Source: Gordonia westfalica
GTDB lineage: Bacteria; Actinomycetota; Actinomycetes; Mycobacteriales; Mycobacteriaceae
DNA: 64,000 bases
Assembly (NCBI RefSeq): GCF_900105725.1
Contig: NZ_FNLM01000034.1
Span: 3,720,001-3,784,000, forward strand
Direction of reading: 5' to 3'
Shown here: piece by piece, positions 57,692-64,000 of the stretch
How positions within the stretch are numbered: the stretch's first letter is position 1
How the letters are laid out: the number at the start of each line of letters is the position of its first letter
Notes under the pieces: model-generated
Database searches by the model: none
What the model was told of the DNA's origin: nothing
Seen by the model: the letters and a program-made list of their open reading frames with translations, nothing else
Made by a program: the position numbers and the translations under genes

Positions 57692-59119
57692 ATGGGGCGG
57701 AGCACTGGCAGCAGAACAGGGCGTGGCCTGCGGCTTCTCGCCACCGCCCTCACCCTCGCGCTCGTCGGCGGCGCAGCATTCGGCACGACCACGGCCGCCG
57801 CTGTACCCGTCGCGCCGGCACTTCCCTTCCCGGTTCCGCCGGCGATCCCCGAGTTCGACAAGGGGTTCTACCTCCCTCCCTCCGCGGAGTACGCGGACAA
57901 GAAGCCCGGCGAGCTGATCGCCGCCCGACGCGTCCATCTCGCGGCCCTGTCGGTCATCCCGATCAACGTCGACGCCTGGCAGATCTCCTACCGCTCGACC
58001 AACACCCGCGGCGAGGCCATTCCGGCGGTCGCGACCGTGCTGAAGCCGAAGGGTCCGGTGAAGCCCGGACCGTCGAAGCTGGTGTCGTGGCAGTCGGCCG
58101 AGGACTCCACCGCGCTGTACTGTTCGCCGTCGTATGCGCTCCAGCAGGCGTCGATTCCCGGCCAGCTCACCGGTTCCGTGGACTCGGCATATGAGGTCCT
58201 GCAGATCACGTCGCTCGTCGGCGCCGGCTGGTCGGTGGTGATCCCCGACCACCAGGGACCCGAATCAGCCTTCGCGGCAGGACCACTCGCCGGACGGATC
58301 ACCCTCGACGGTATCCGCGGCGCACGGGATTTCGCGCCACTCGGACTGAAGGAGGATCTCCGGGTCGGGATGATGGGCTACTCCGGCGGAGCGATCGCGA
58401 CCGGCTGGGCGGCCGAGCTCCACCAGGAGTACGCGCCCGAGTTGCCGATCGTCGGCGCCGCGGAAGGCGGTGTCCCCGCGGATATCCGAAAGATGGTGGA
58501 TCTGGCCGACAAGAACGCGGCGTCGGGCCTCATCCTCGCCGGGATCATCGGCGTCAGCCGCGAGTACCCCGAACTCGACCGCTTCCTGCAGCGCCACCTG
58601 AACCCGCTGGGCAAGGCGTTGCTGGCGAGCAAGAATCCCCTGTGCCTCACGTACCAGGCCGCGCTGGCGCCGTTCGTGGACATCAAGGGACTCGTGAACC
58701 TCCCGGGCGACCCGCTCGCTTATCCGACACCGCGAAAAGTGCTGGGACAGCTGAAGATGGGCACGAATGTCCCCCGTTTCCCGATGCTCGTCTATCAGTC
58801 GAACCCGGACTGGATCGCCCCGGTGGGCCCGGTCAACGAACTGGTGCGGGCCTACTGCGCCGACCCGGATGCCAGTGTGCGGTACGTCCGCGACCACTTC
58901 AGCGAGCACATCTCGCTCGCGATCGAGGGTTTCGCGCCGGGAATCGTGTGGATGCGGGATCGACTCGACGGGAAGCCTGCCGGAATCGGTTGCACCACAA
59001 CCGACCAGGGCTCGATGTCCCTCGACCCGAAGACCTGGCGGGCGTTTGTGAACCTCGTCGGCAACAACCTGGCGCTGGCGATCAACCAGGAACTCGGTAA
59101 TCCTCCGCGCCTGCCCTGA
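57692..59119 (+). CDS. Secreted triacylglycerol lipase-like protein, LIP family
   Basis: The 475-residue protein has a signal peptide (LRLLATALTLALVGGAAFGTTTAAA) and the LIP-type alpha/beta-hydrolase fold of actinobacterial and fungal secretory lipases. The nucleophile is in VGMMGYSGGAIATGWAAEL (GYSGG). VIPDHQGPESAFAAGPLAG precedes it. Asp is likely in PMLVYQSNPDWIAPVGPV and His in RDHFSEHISLAIEGF. Lid helices around residues 230-330 are variable. The ATG at 57692 has GAGGGGG upstream. The family hydrolyses lipid esters outside the cell. A paralogue lies at 59713-60945 on the opposite strand. Confidence 0.88.
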   Translation: MGRSTGSRTGRGLRLLATALTLALVGGAAFGTTTAAAVPVAPALPFPVPPAIPEFDKGFYLPPSAEYADKKPGELIAARRVHLAALSVIPINVDAWQISYRSTNTRGEAIPAVATVLKPKGPVKPGPSKLVSWQSAEDSTALYCSPSYALQQASIPGQLTGSVDSAYEVLQITSLVGAGWSVVIPDHQGPESAFAAGPLAGRITLDGIRGARDFAPLGLKEDLRVGMMGYSGGAIATGWAAELHQEYAPELPIVGAAEGGVPADIRKMVDLADKNAASGLILAGIIGVSREYPELDRFLQRHLNPLGKALLASKNPLCLTYQAALAPFVDIKGLVNLPGDPLAYPTPRKVLGQLKMGTNVPRFPMLVYQSNPDWIAPVGPVNELVRAYCADPDASVRYVRDHFSEHISLAIEGFAPGIVWMRDRLDGKPAGIGCTTTDQGSMSLDPKTWRAFVNLVGNNLALAINQELGNPPRLP

Positions 59120-59128
59120 GGGCACGGC

Positions 59129-59331
59129 TCCGCCCCACGCGGCCCTCGCCGCCTGCATCCAGGCCTGCGCCGAGTGCACGCAGGTCTGCCACCTCATGCG
59201 CGGACGCATGACGGACTTGCGCGGACGAATGCGCCAAGCACGCCGATATGCACCAGCACTGCCGGATCTGCGCCGACGTGTGCCGACGCTGCGAGGAGGC
59301 CTGCCGCGCCCTGCTCGCGGTTCTCGGCTGA
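59129..59331 (+). pseudogene. Remnant of a cysteine-rich four-helix bundle copper-binding protein (DUF326)
   Basis: Two reading frames carry pieces of one protein. The first has AACIQACAECTQVCHLMRG and the second has [33 protein letters not shown], ending at TGA 59331. The CxxxC-type cysteine spacing fits DUF326 copper storage proteins, normally about 110 residues. Only about 65 residues remain, with a frame break near 59220, and no start codon is apparent. It lies just after the lipase gene. Confidence 0.7.
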
Positions 59332-59506
59332 ACCCGGGCCCTGACTCAAACCCCGAATCGCCGATCGTTATCCACGCGTAGTGAGCGGAGCACGATCCGA
59401 CGTCGATGATTGCTGCCGGACTGCTCTGGGTAGGCAGGTGAATACCGTCGAATGTGGCGCCCGGACGGAGGCGCCGCAGTGGAACCCACAGTGAGGAGAG
59501 AAGATC

Positions 59507-59716
59507 ATGGCTCAGTACCGCGTCGTGGATTCCGACGAAAAGATCATCGAGGAAAAGGATTTCGAGGACGCCACCAGCGCCTACGACTGGTTCAAGACCG
59601 TGGCCGCTCCTGATGACAGTCTCGACACCGTCATGCAGGTCCAGGACAACGGCGAGTGGAAGAACTTCGAGGTGTCCGACGGCGGCACCAACAAGAACCC
59701 GTCCGCAGACGCCTAG
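59507..59716 (+). CDS. Small acidic protein of unknown function
   Basis: The 69-residue protein starts with an ATG preceded by GAGGAG at a good distance. It is rich in Asp and Glu (VVDSDEKIIEEKDFEDATS, DWFKTVAAPDDSLDTVM). It has no signal peptide, membrane segment or known domain. Its TAG stop shares a CTAG with the stop of the convergent lipase gene. It may be a small regulatory or binding protein; nothing in the sequence identifies a function. The strong start and coding bias make it a real gene. Confidence 0.75.
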   Translation: MAQYRVVDSDEKIIEEKDFEDATSAYDWFKTVAAPDDSLDTVMQVQDNGEWKNFEVSDGGTNKNPSADA

Positions 59717-60945
59717 CGTCCGGCGAAGCGGTCGTTCACGAAGGCGAGGGCCTCGATGCTCCAGGGTATGAACGCCGCAGTGTGTGTCTGGCCGCGATAT
59801 TCAGTGAATGTCGTCGGCACCCCTCGACTTCGGTAGCTCCGGGCCAGACCGGCGACGTCGGCGGCGACCATCACGCCGTCGCCGATGCCGTCGGAATTGC
59901 CGACGCCCAGCATCATGGGAACCCGCGGCGTGCCGAGCGTTCCCATCACGTTTCTCGAGATCGCCTGCCGCACCCCGGGGACGTCGAGCACTCCGCCCAC
60001 CCCGGGCTCAAGGAGCTGGCGGTCCGTGAGTCCGGGGTACTCGTCGGCGAACTGTTCGATGCACTCCCCCGCCACTTGGCGCAGGATTCGCTCACCCTTC
60101 GGGGACAGGTATCCCGCGAGGTCGATGTCGTAGGTCTCGGCGTAGACCGCCATCAGTGCCGGGATGACTCCCGTCCATTCGGGCTTTCCGTTGATGTAGC
60201 CGAGGTTGTGTGCGGGATCGACCGGAATCCCGCCCGCCGCCGCACCGATTATGTTGAGTTCGGGCGAATAGGCCGGAGCCAGTTCGGCCCCGAAGCCCGT
60301 CGGTACCGATCCGCCCGAGTAGCCGTACAAGGCGATCGGGGTGCGGGCAGGGGCCCGAAGCTGCGTGAGCGCGGCACGGACCCCGTCCAGCGCGGCATAC
60401 CCGGATTCACGTGCGATCGTCCACCGCAGGCCACGACCCTCGTAGTCGGGCACCACAACCGTGTAGCCGGCCGCCATCAGTCCCGTGATCAGCGCGAGGT
60501 CGATGGGCCGCTCCGACATGTTGCCGCCGCGCAGCGTGTAGGACGGGTCGCACTGCGAGCCCAGCGCGTCGTAGAAGGAGTGGTAGGACACCAGCCGTCG
60601 CGGCGCGCCGGGTCCGACGCCCGGCGGTGAGATCACGGTGGTGACCGTCGACGTCGGACCGCCGGAGTTGTTGGTGCTCCGGTACAGGATCTGCGTCGCG
60701 GTGATCGGCACATCGGTTCCGCGCCAGCCCAATCCGACCTGCCTCGTGCGCAGGATGGCACCCGGCGCACGCTTTTCGTAGCCGCGCGGAGGATCGTAGA
60801 ACGGGTCCTGTGTCGGCAGCAGCGCCGGTGCCTCGACGGGCGCCGGGAGCGGCGTCGATGACGCCGTCGGCGCGAGGACGCACAGTGACGCTGCGACCCC
60901 CACTGCGGCGATGAGCGTCGTGAGGTGTCGCGAGATCTGGCGCAT
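59713..60945 (-). CDS. Secreted lipase, LIP family, second copy
   Basis: The 410-residue protein has a signal peptide (TTLIAAVGVAASLCVLAPTASS) and the same fold as the lipase at 57692-59119. The nucleophile motif is IALYGYSGGSVPTGFGAEL (GYSGG), with VVVPDYEGRGLRWTIARESG before it. Asp is near GVGNSDGIGDGVMVAADVAG and His near YRGQTHTAAFIPWSIEALAF. Several segments match the first lipase (DPFYDPPRGYEKRAPGAILR against FDKGFYLPPSAEYADKKPGE). Such enzymes release fatty acids from triacylglycerol or related esters. It converges with the small acidic gene. Confidence 0.87.
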   Translation of the reverse strand: MRQISRHLTTLIAAVGVAASLCVLAPTASSTPLPAPVEAPALLPTQDPFYDPPRGYEKRAPGAILRTRQVGLGWRGTDVPITATQILYRSTNNSGGPTSTVTTVISPPGVGPGAPRRLVSYHSFYDALGSQCDPSYTLRGGNMSERPIDLALITGLMAAGYTVVVPDYEGRGLRWTIARESGYAALDGVRAALTQLRAPARTPIALYGYSGGSVPTGFGAELAPAYSPELNIIGAAAGGIPVDPAHNLGYINGKPEWTGVIPALMAVYAETYDIDLAGYLSPKGERILRQVAGECIEQFADEYPGLTDRQLLEPGVGGVLDVPGVRQAISRNVMGTLGTPRVPMMLGVGNSDGIGDGVMVAADVAGLARSYRSRGVPTTFTEYRGQTHTAAFIPWSIEALAFVNDRFAGR

Positions 60946-61025
60946 GAGCAGCGATCATGCCCGGTACGCCGCGTTCACGGAATGGGGTCGAGCCAGGTGG
61001 GCACGGATTTCGCGTGAAAGGGCAT

Positions 61026-61904
61026 TCAGGCGACGGGTGCGCTCTCCCCTGCCCGCTCCACTTCTTCCACCACCGGGGACATGGCCACCACGACCGCGCC
61101 GACGACCGCGGCGACGAACGCGATCACCGCGACCGGTCCCCAGCCGGCACGGACCGTGTCGCCGAGGACCACGATCCCGATCACTCCCGGAACCACCGTC
61201 TCGCCGACCACCAGTGACGCCGACGCCGCGCTCACCGCACCCTTCTGCAGGGCCACGGTGAACATGTAGAACCCACCGGGACCGGCGAGGATGATCGCGT
61301 ACAGAGCTGGGTCGGTGAAGAGTTCGCCGAGGTCGAATGGGTCGAGACCGTCGAGGATCCGGACCGCGACCGCGAGCACGCCGAACAGGACACCGCCGGA
61401 CAGACCGGCCAGCACCGCGACCCGACTCTGCATCCGCGGCAGGATCGCCGCCCCCAACCCGAGGATGACGACGGCCGCGATGAGGACCGCCCAGTGCAGC
61501 CACCATTCGTGGTCACGACCCTCGTCGCCGGCGGCGAACCCCAGCAGGATCAGCGAAACCACCACGACGCCGATCGCGATCCAATCGCGCTGGGACAGTC
61601 TCGCTTTCAGCACGATCGTGGCGAGCACGACCGTCACGACCAGGTTTGCACTGACGATCGGCTGCGCGAGGAACAGCGGGATCATCCGCGCCGCCACCAT
61701 GTTGCCGAGAAATCCGATGCCGTCCAACGCCATTCCCGCGATGAACGCCACCGTCAGCATCGCCGTGACAGTCGACCGCAACGACGGCGCCTCACCCGGC
61801 CCGGCACCCGTGTCGTCGACGCTCTGCGCGCCGCGCGCCTGAAGTACCGAGGCCGTTCCGTACGCGAGCGCCGCGAAGACGGCCGCGAGAATCCCGATCA
61901 GCAT
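61026..61904 (-). CDS. DMT-superfamily (EamA-like) membrane permease
   Basis: The 292-residue protein has about ten hydrophobic helices, with the EamA duplication seen as two halves. The first includes ILAAVFAALAYGTASVLQAR, IAGMALDGIGFLGNMVAARM and FLAQPIVSANLVVTVVLATI. The second includes VILGLGAAILPRM, LFGVLAVAVRI, SASLVVGETVVPGVIGIVVL and VIAFVAAVVGAVVVAM. DMT family members export metabolites; the substrate cannot be read. The start at 61904 gives MLIGILAAVFAAL directly in the first helix. It lies 34 nt downstream of the unknown gene at 61939 on the same strand and is probably co-transcribed. Confidence 0.8.
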   Translation of the reverse strand: MLIGILAAVFAALAYGTASVLQARGAQSVDDTGAGPGEAPSLRSTVTAMLTVAFIAGMALDGIGFLGNMVAARMIPLFLAQPIVSANLVVTVVLATIVLKARLSQRDWIAIGVVVVSLILLGFAAGDEGRDHEWWLHWAVLIAAVVILGLGAAILPRMQSRVAVLAGLSGGVLFGVLAVAVRILDGLDPFDLGELFTDPALYAIILAGPGGFYMFTVALQKGAVSAASASLVVGETVVPGVIGIVVLGDTVRAGWGPVAVIAFVAAVVGAVVVAMSPVVEEVERAGESAPVA

Positions 61905-61938
61905 CGGATCAGTATCCCCGCTCTACCGCCCGAATCGG

Positions 61939-62508
61939 TCAGAGACCGGGACCTTCGGCACGCAAGTTGTCCACTTCGTCCATCGCGGCACGCAATTTGC
62001 CCAGCCACTCGTCGGTGTGTGCGCCGACCAGTTTGACCGACCAGGCCAGCGCATCGGCCCGTGACCGCGCGACCCCGGCATCGACGAGGGTGTCGAGGAC
62101 CTGACGTTCCGGCTGCCGGAGCCGCGTCATCACCGGGACTGCGAGATGGGTGAACAGAATCCGTTCGTCTCCGACGGCAACACCCCACGAGACCTTTCTG
62201 GCATAACGCGCCTGCGCCTCGTCGGCGATGGACATCCGTTCGGCCCGCGTCTCCTCGCGGAACCTCGACGCCCGGCCCTGGGCGGCTGCCCGCGCGTCCG
62301 CATCGTCGCTGGTCTCTGGCGATTCCAGGGTACCGATGACGGTTATCTCGTCGCGGTCGACGGTGACCTCGGCCGGTCCGGTGAACCATTTCTCGGGCAG
62401 GCGGCCTGCGAACCACGCGGCGGCGTCCCCGGCGTCGGGCAGCTCGGCCTGCTGCCAGCCTCCCCGACGGCCGCCCGGCCCCCGGCTTCCCTGATGTGCG
62501 CTTCTCAT
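61939..62508 (-). CDS. Conserved-looking protein of unknown function
   Basis: The 189-residue protein is not recognised. The N-terminal third is Gly/Arg-rich (MRSAHQGSRGPGGRRGGWQ). The middle (KWFTGPAEVTVDRDEITVIG) looks like a small beta domain. The C-terminal half is helical (ERQVLDTLVDAGVARSRADA, LAWSVKLVGAHTDEWLGKLR) and resembles the C-terminus of some dimeric DNA-binding proteins, without a clear HTH. The ATG at 62508 has GAGGAGG upstream. Three tandem 8-mers of the type TGTAAYNN lie 19-42 nt before it, which suggests tight regulation, possibly autoregulation. It is followed by the DMT permease gene. Confidence 0.75.
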   Translation of the reverse strand: MRSAHQGSRGPGGRRGGWQQAELPDAGDAAAWFAGRLPEKWFTGPAEVTVDRDEITVIGTLESPETSDDADARAAAQGRASRFREETRAERMSIADEAQARYARKVSWGVAVGDERILFTHLAVPVMTRLRQPERQVLDTLVDAGVARSRADALAWSVKLVGAHTDEWLGKLRAAMDEVDNLRAEGPGL

Positions 62509-62526
62509 GACCGCCTCCTCGTGGGT

Positions 62527-62550
62527 GTATTACATGATTACAGTGTTACA
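62527..62550 (-). promoter_or_regulatory. Three tandem TGTAA-type 8-mers upstream of the gene at 61939-62508
   Basis: On the minus strand three consecutive 8-bp units read TGTAACAC, TGTAATCA and TGTAATAC, 19-42 nt before the ATG at 62508. The 8-bp period is unusual for dimeric repressors and suggests several subunits in a row. Confidence 0.5.
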
Positions 62551-62587
62551 CCCGTTTCGATGATCAGTCACGAGTTGCACCCAGCGG

Positions 62588-63456
62588 TCAGCGACCGATG
62601 GTGTCGAGTTCGGCGAGGTCGTCGGCGGTCAGTGCGAGGTTGGCACCGGCGATGTTCTCGCGGAGGTGTGCCGGTGACGACGTCCCGGGGATGAGCAGGA
62701 TGTTCGGCGAACGCTGCAGCAGCCAGGCGAGCGCGACGGCCATGGGGGTTGTCTGCAGCCGCGAGGCCACCCGGGACAGCGCGTCGGACTGTAGCGGCGA
62801 GAAGCCGCCGAGGGGGAAGAACGGTACGTAGGCGATACCGTCAGCCGCCAGCTCGTCGATCAGAGCGTCGTCCCCGCGATGGGCGAGGTTGTACATGTTC
62901 TGTACGCAGACGATCGGGGTGATCGTCCGCGCCTCCACGACTTGCTCGGCGGTCACGTTGCTGACTCCGAGATTCCGGATGAGGCCTTCCTGCTGCAGCT
63001 CGACGAGTGTTTCCATTCCCTCGGCGATCGAACCCGGTTGCGGCCCTTGGGCGTCGCCCATGCGCATGTTGACGAGGTCGAGCGCCTCGACGCCGAGGGC
63101 GAGAAGGTTCTCGTGCACTTGCTTACGCAGATCCTCGGGCCTGCGCGCTGTCGGCCATCCCCCTCCGCATCCCGGTTGGCGCCGACCTTGGTCGCGATGA
63201 ACAGCGACTCGGGATAGGGATGGAGCGTCTCCCGGATCAGGTCATTGGTGACGCGCGGTCCGTAGGCGTCGCTGGTGTCGATGTGGGTGATGCCCCGTTC
63301 GACGACGTCGCGGAGCACGGCCCGGGCCGCATCGGGGTCGGCGGGCGGACCCATCACCCACGGTCCGGCGAGTTGCATTGCGCCATAGCCGAACCTGGTG
63401 ACCGTTGCGTCGCCCAGGGTCCAGGTGCCGCCGGGGAGTGAGGTTGTCGTGGTCAT
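62588..63456 (-). pseudogene. Aldo-keto reductase, frameshifted
   Basis: Two frames together encode one NADPH-dependent aldo-keto reductase. The N-terminal part (from ATG 63456, GAGGAG upstream) has GYGAMQLAGPWVMGPPADPD, HIDTSDAYGPRV (catalytic Asp and Tyr) and SLFIATKVGANRD (Lys). The C-terminal part has RRPEDLRKQVHENLLALGVE, LIRNLGVSNVTAEQV, PIVCVQNMYNLAHRG and LLIPGTSSPAHLRENIAGAN (cofactor site). The break is at the C run 63159-63163 (five Gs on the coding strand), where one more G would restore the frame and read EGGWPTARRPED. It may be a true pseudogene, a phase-variable run or a base-calling error. The catalytic residues and cofactor site are otherwise intact. Confidence 0.85.
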
Positions 63457-63576
63457 GGCGTGCTCCTCGCGGTCGTGTCCGGTGTTCACGCAGACAAGCG
63501 TCGCCCGAACCGGGGTTCACAGCCTCCGTCAGATGACTGCATTCCGATGACCGCAACGACTAGGGTCGGTGGGTCT

Positions 63577-64000
63577 TCAGAACGGCGGTGGGCCGTCAGC
63601 CTGCTCGCGACGTTCGCGTTCTCGCTGATTTCGGGCGCGTTCGGCCCGCCGCCTGGCGTGTTTGTTTGCCAGTCGGTTGCTCTGGGGTGGGGCATCGTCC
63701 CCGGTGATCACTCGTGGTGTGGGTGGGGCTTGGGGTGGTTGCTCGTAGCGGATGCGTCGCAGGTTGGGGAAGAAGTCTTCGAGGGTTTCGGCGTCACCAG
63801 GGATGGTGAAGCCCTCGGGGGTGCGGTATTCGGTGACCAGCCGTCCGTCGTCGTCGCGGTACTGGACATCGACCCAGTCACCGAAGGTCTTGTGCAGATG
63901 CCCGAACCGGCACTTCGCGTTGAGGTTCTCACTCGAGGTGGCACCGCTCTGGGTGGGATTGGTCCGGTCGTATTCGGCGACGTGGTCGAGATCGGCGTCG
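63577..64000 (-). CDS. HNH endonuclease, DUF222 (13E12 repeat) family, C-terminal part
   Basis: The minus strand enters the window in the middle of an HNH domain: DADLDHVAEYDRTNPTQSG, SSENLNAKCRFGHLHKTFGD. The DxDH core and the NL...C...HxxK finish match the HNH found in the 13E12-repeat (DUF222) proteins of actinobacteria. A downstream basic stretch (NKHARRRAERARNQRERER) ends at TGA 63577. The visible 141 residues lack the DUF222 part. These genes occur in many copies per genome; most have no known role and may be mobile. Confidence 0.85.
   Translation of the reverse strand, partial: DADLDHVAEYDRTNPTQSGATSSENLNAKCRFGHLHKTFGDWVDVQYRDDDGRLVTEYRTPEGFTIPGDAETLEDFFPNLRRIRYEQPPQAPPTPRVITGDDAPPQSNRLANKHARRRAERARNQRERERREQADGPPPF

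Overview
This window comes from a high-GC actinobacterium with a mycolic acid and arabinogalactan cell envelope, most likely Gordonia or a close relative in the Mycobacteriales. The evidence is an arabinosyltransferase (emb) cluster followed by the mycolate condensation genes accD4-pks13-fadD32, two antigen-85-type mycolyltransferases, aftB, ubiA, a PAP2 phosphatase, glfT2 and glf. This order closely matches the M. tuberculosis Rv3793-Rv3818 region. The genus is inferred from memory of gene families, not from a search.

Layout. 1-1290: end of an arsR gene, an SRPBCC gene and aroQ, all on the minus strand, with two 18-bp palindromes in the promoter gap. 1375-20447: five full-length emb genes on the plus strand, read as embC-embA1-embB1, then dps and a degenerate EAL-DICT gene, then embA2-embB2. 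20443-21531: an intact IS481-type element with a 6-bp target duplication, lying between embB2 and a long bidirectional terminator. 21632-31815: accD4, pks13, fadD32 and an LLM oxidoreductase, minus strand. 31994-36471: a Culp6-type cutinase, a DUF732 lipoprotein and two mycolyltransferases, minus strand. 36869-43769: aftB, ubiA, PAP2, glfT2 and glf, a tight minus-strand operon transcribed from glf. 43907-47022: a four-gene operon (GT2, acyl-CoA dehydrogenase-like, PIG-L deacetylase, NodS-like methyltransferase) where M. tuberculosis carries erp. 47119-49367: a GAF-ANTAR regulator and a SpoIID-like protein. 49718-54411: a PGRP amidase (frameshifted near its end), a HAD phosphatase, two acyltransferases and a TetR regulator. 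54482-59331: an NTF2-like protein, an MBL-Rieske fusion, TetR, a secreted lipase and a remnant of a cysteine-rich copper-binding protein. 59507-64000: a small acidic protein, a second secreted lipase, a DMT-family permease, an unknown protein, a frameshifted aldo-keto reductase and the end of an HNH endonuclease.

How it works together. Glf and GlfT2 make the galactan. UbiA and the PAP2 protein contribute to the arabinose donor decaprenyl-phosphoryl-arabinose. The Emb proteins and AftB polymerise the arabinan. FadD32, Pks13 and AccD4 make the mycolate, and the antigen-85 enzymes attach it at the cell surface. The PGRP amidase and the SpoIID-like protein act on peptidoglycan.

Most notable observations. 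The embA-embB pair is duplicated as a unit. Candidate MtrA boxes (9-bp GTCACA-type direct repeats) lie upstream of the larger mycolyltransferase, the SpoIID gene and the amidase, with a weaker one upstream of the second mycolyltransferase. Emb and glf promoters look leaderless. The GT2/ACAD/PIG-L/NodS-like operon resembles the enzyme set that makes decorated lipo-oligosaccharides and is the best candidate for an undescribed system. No tRNA, rRNA or CRISPR array was seen.
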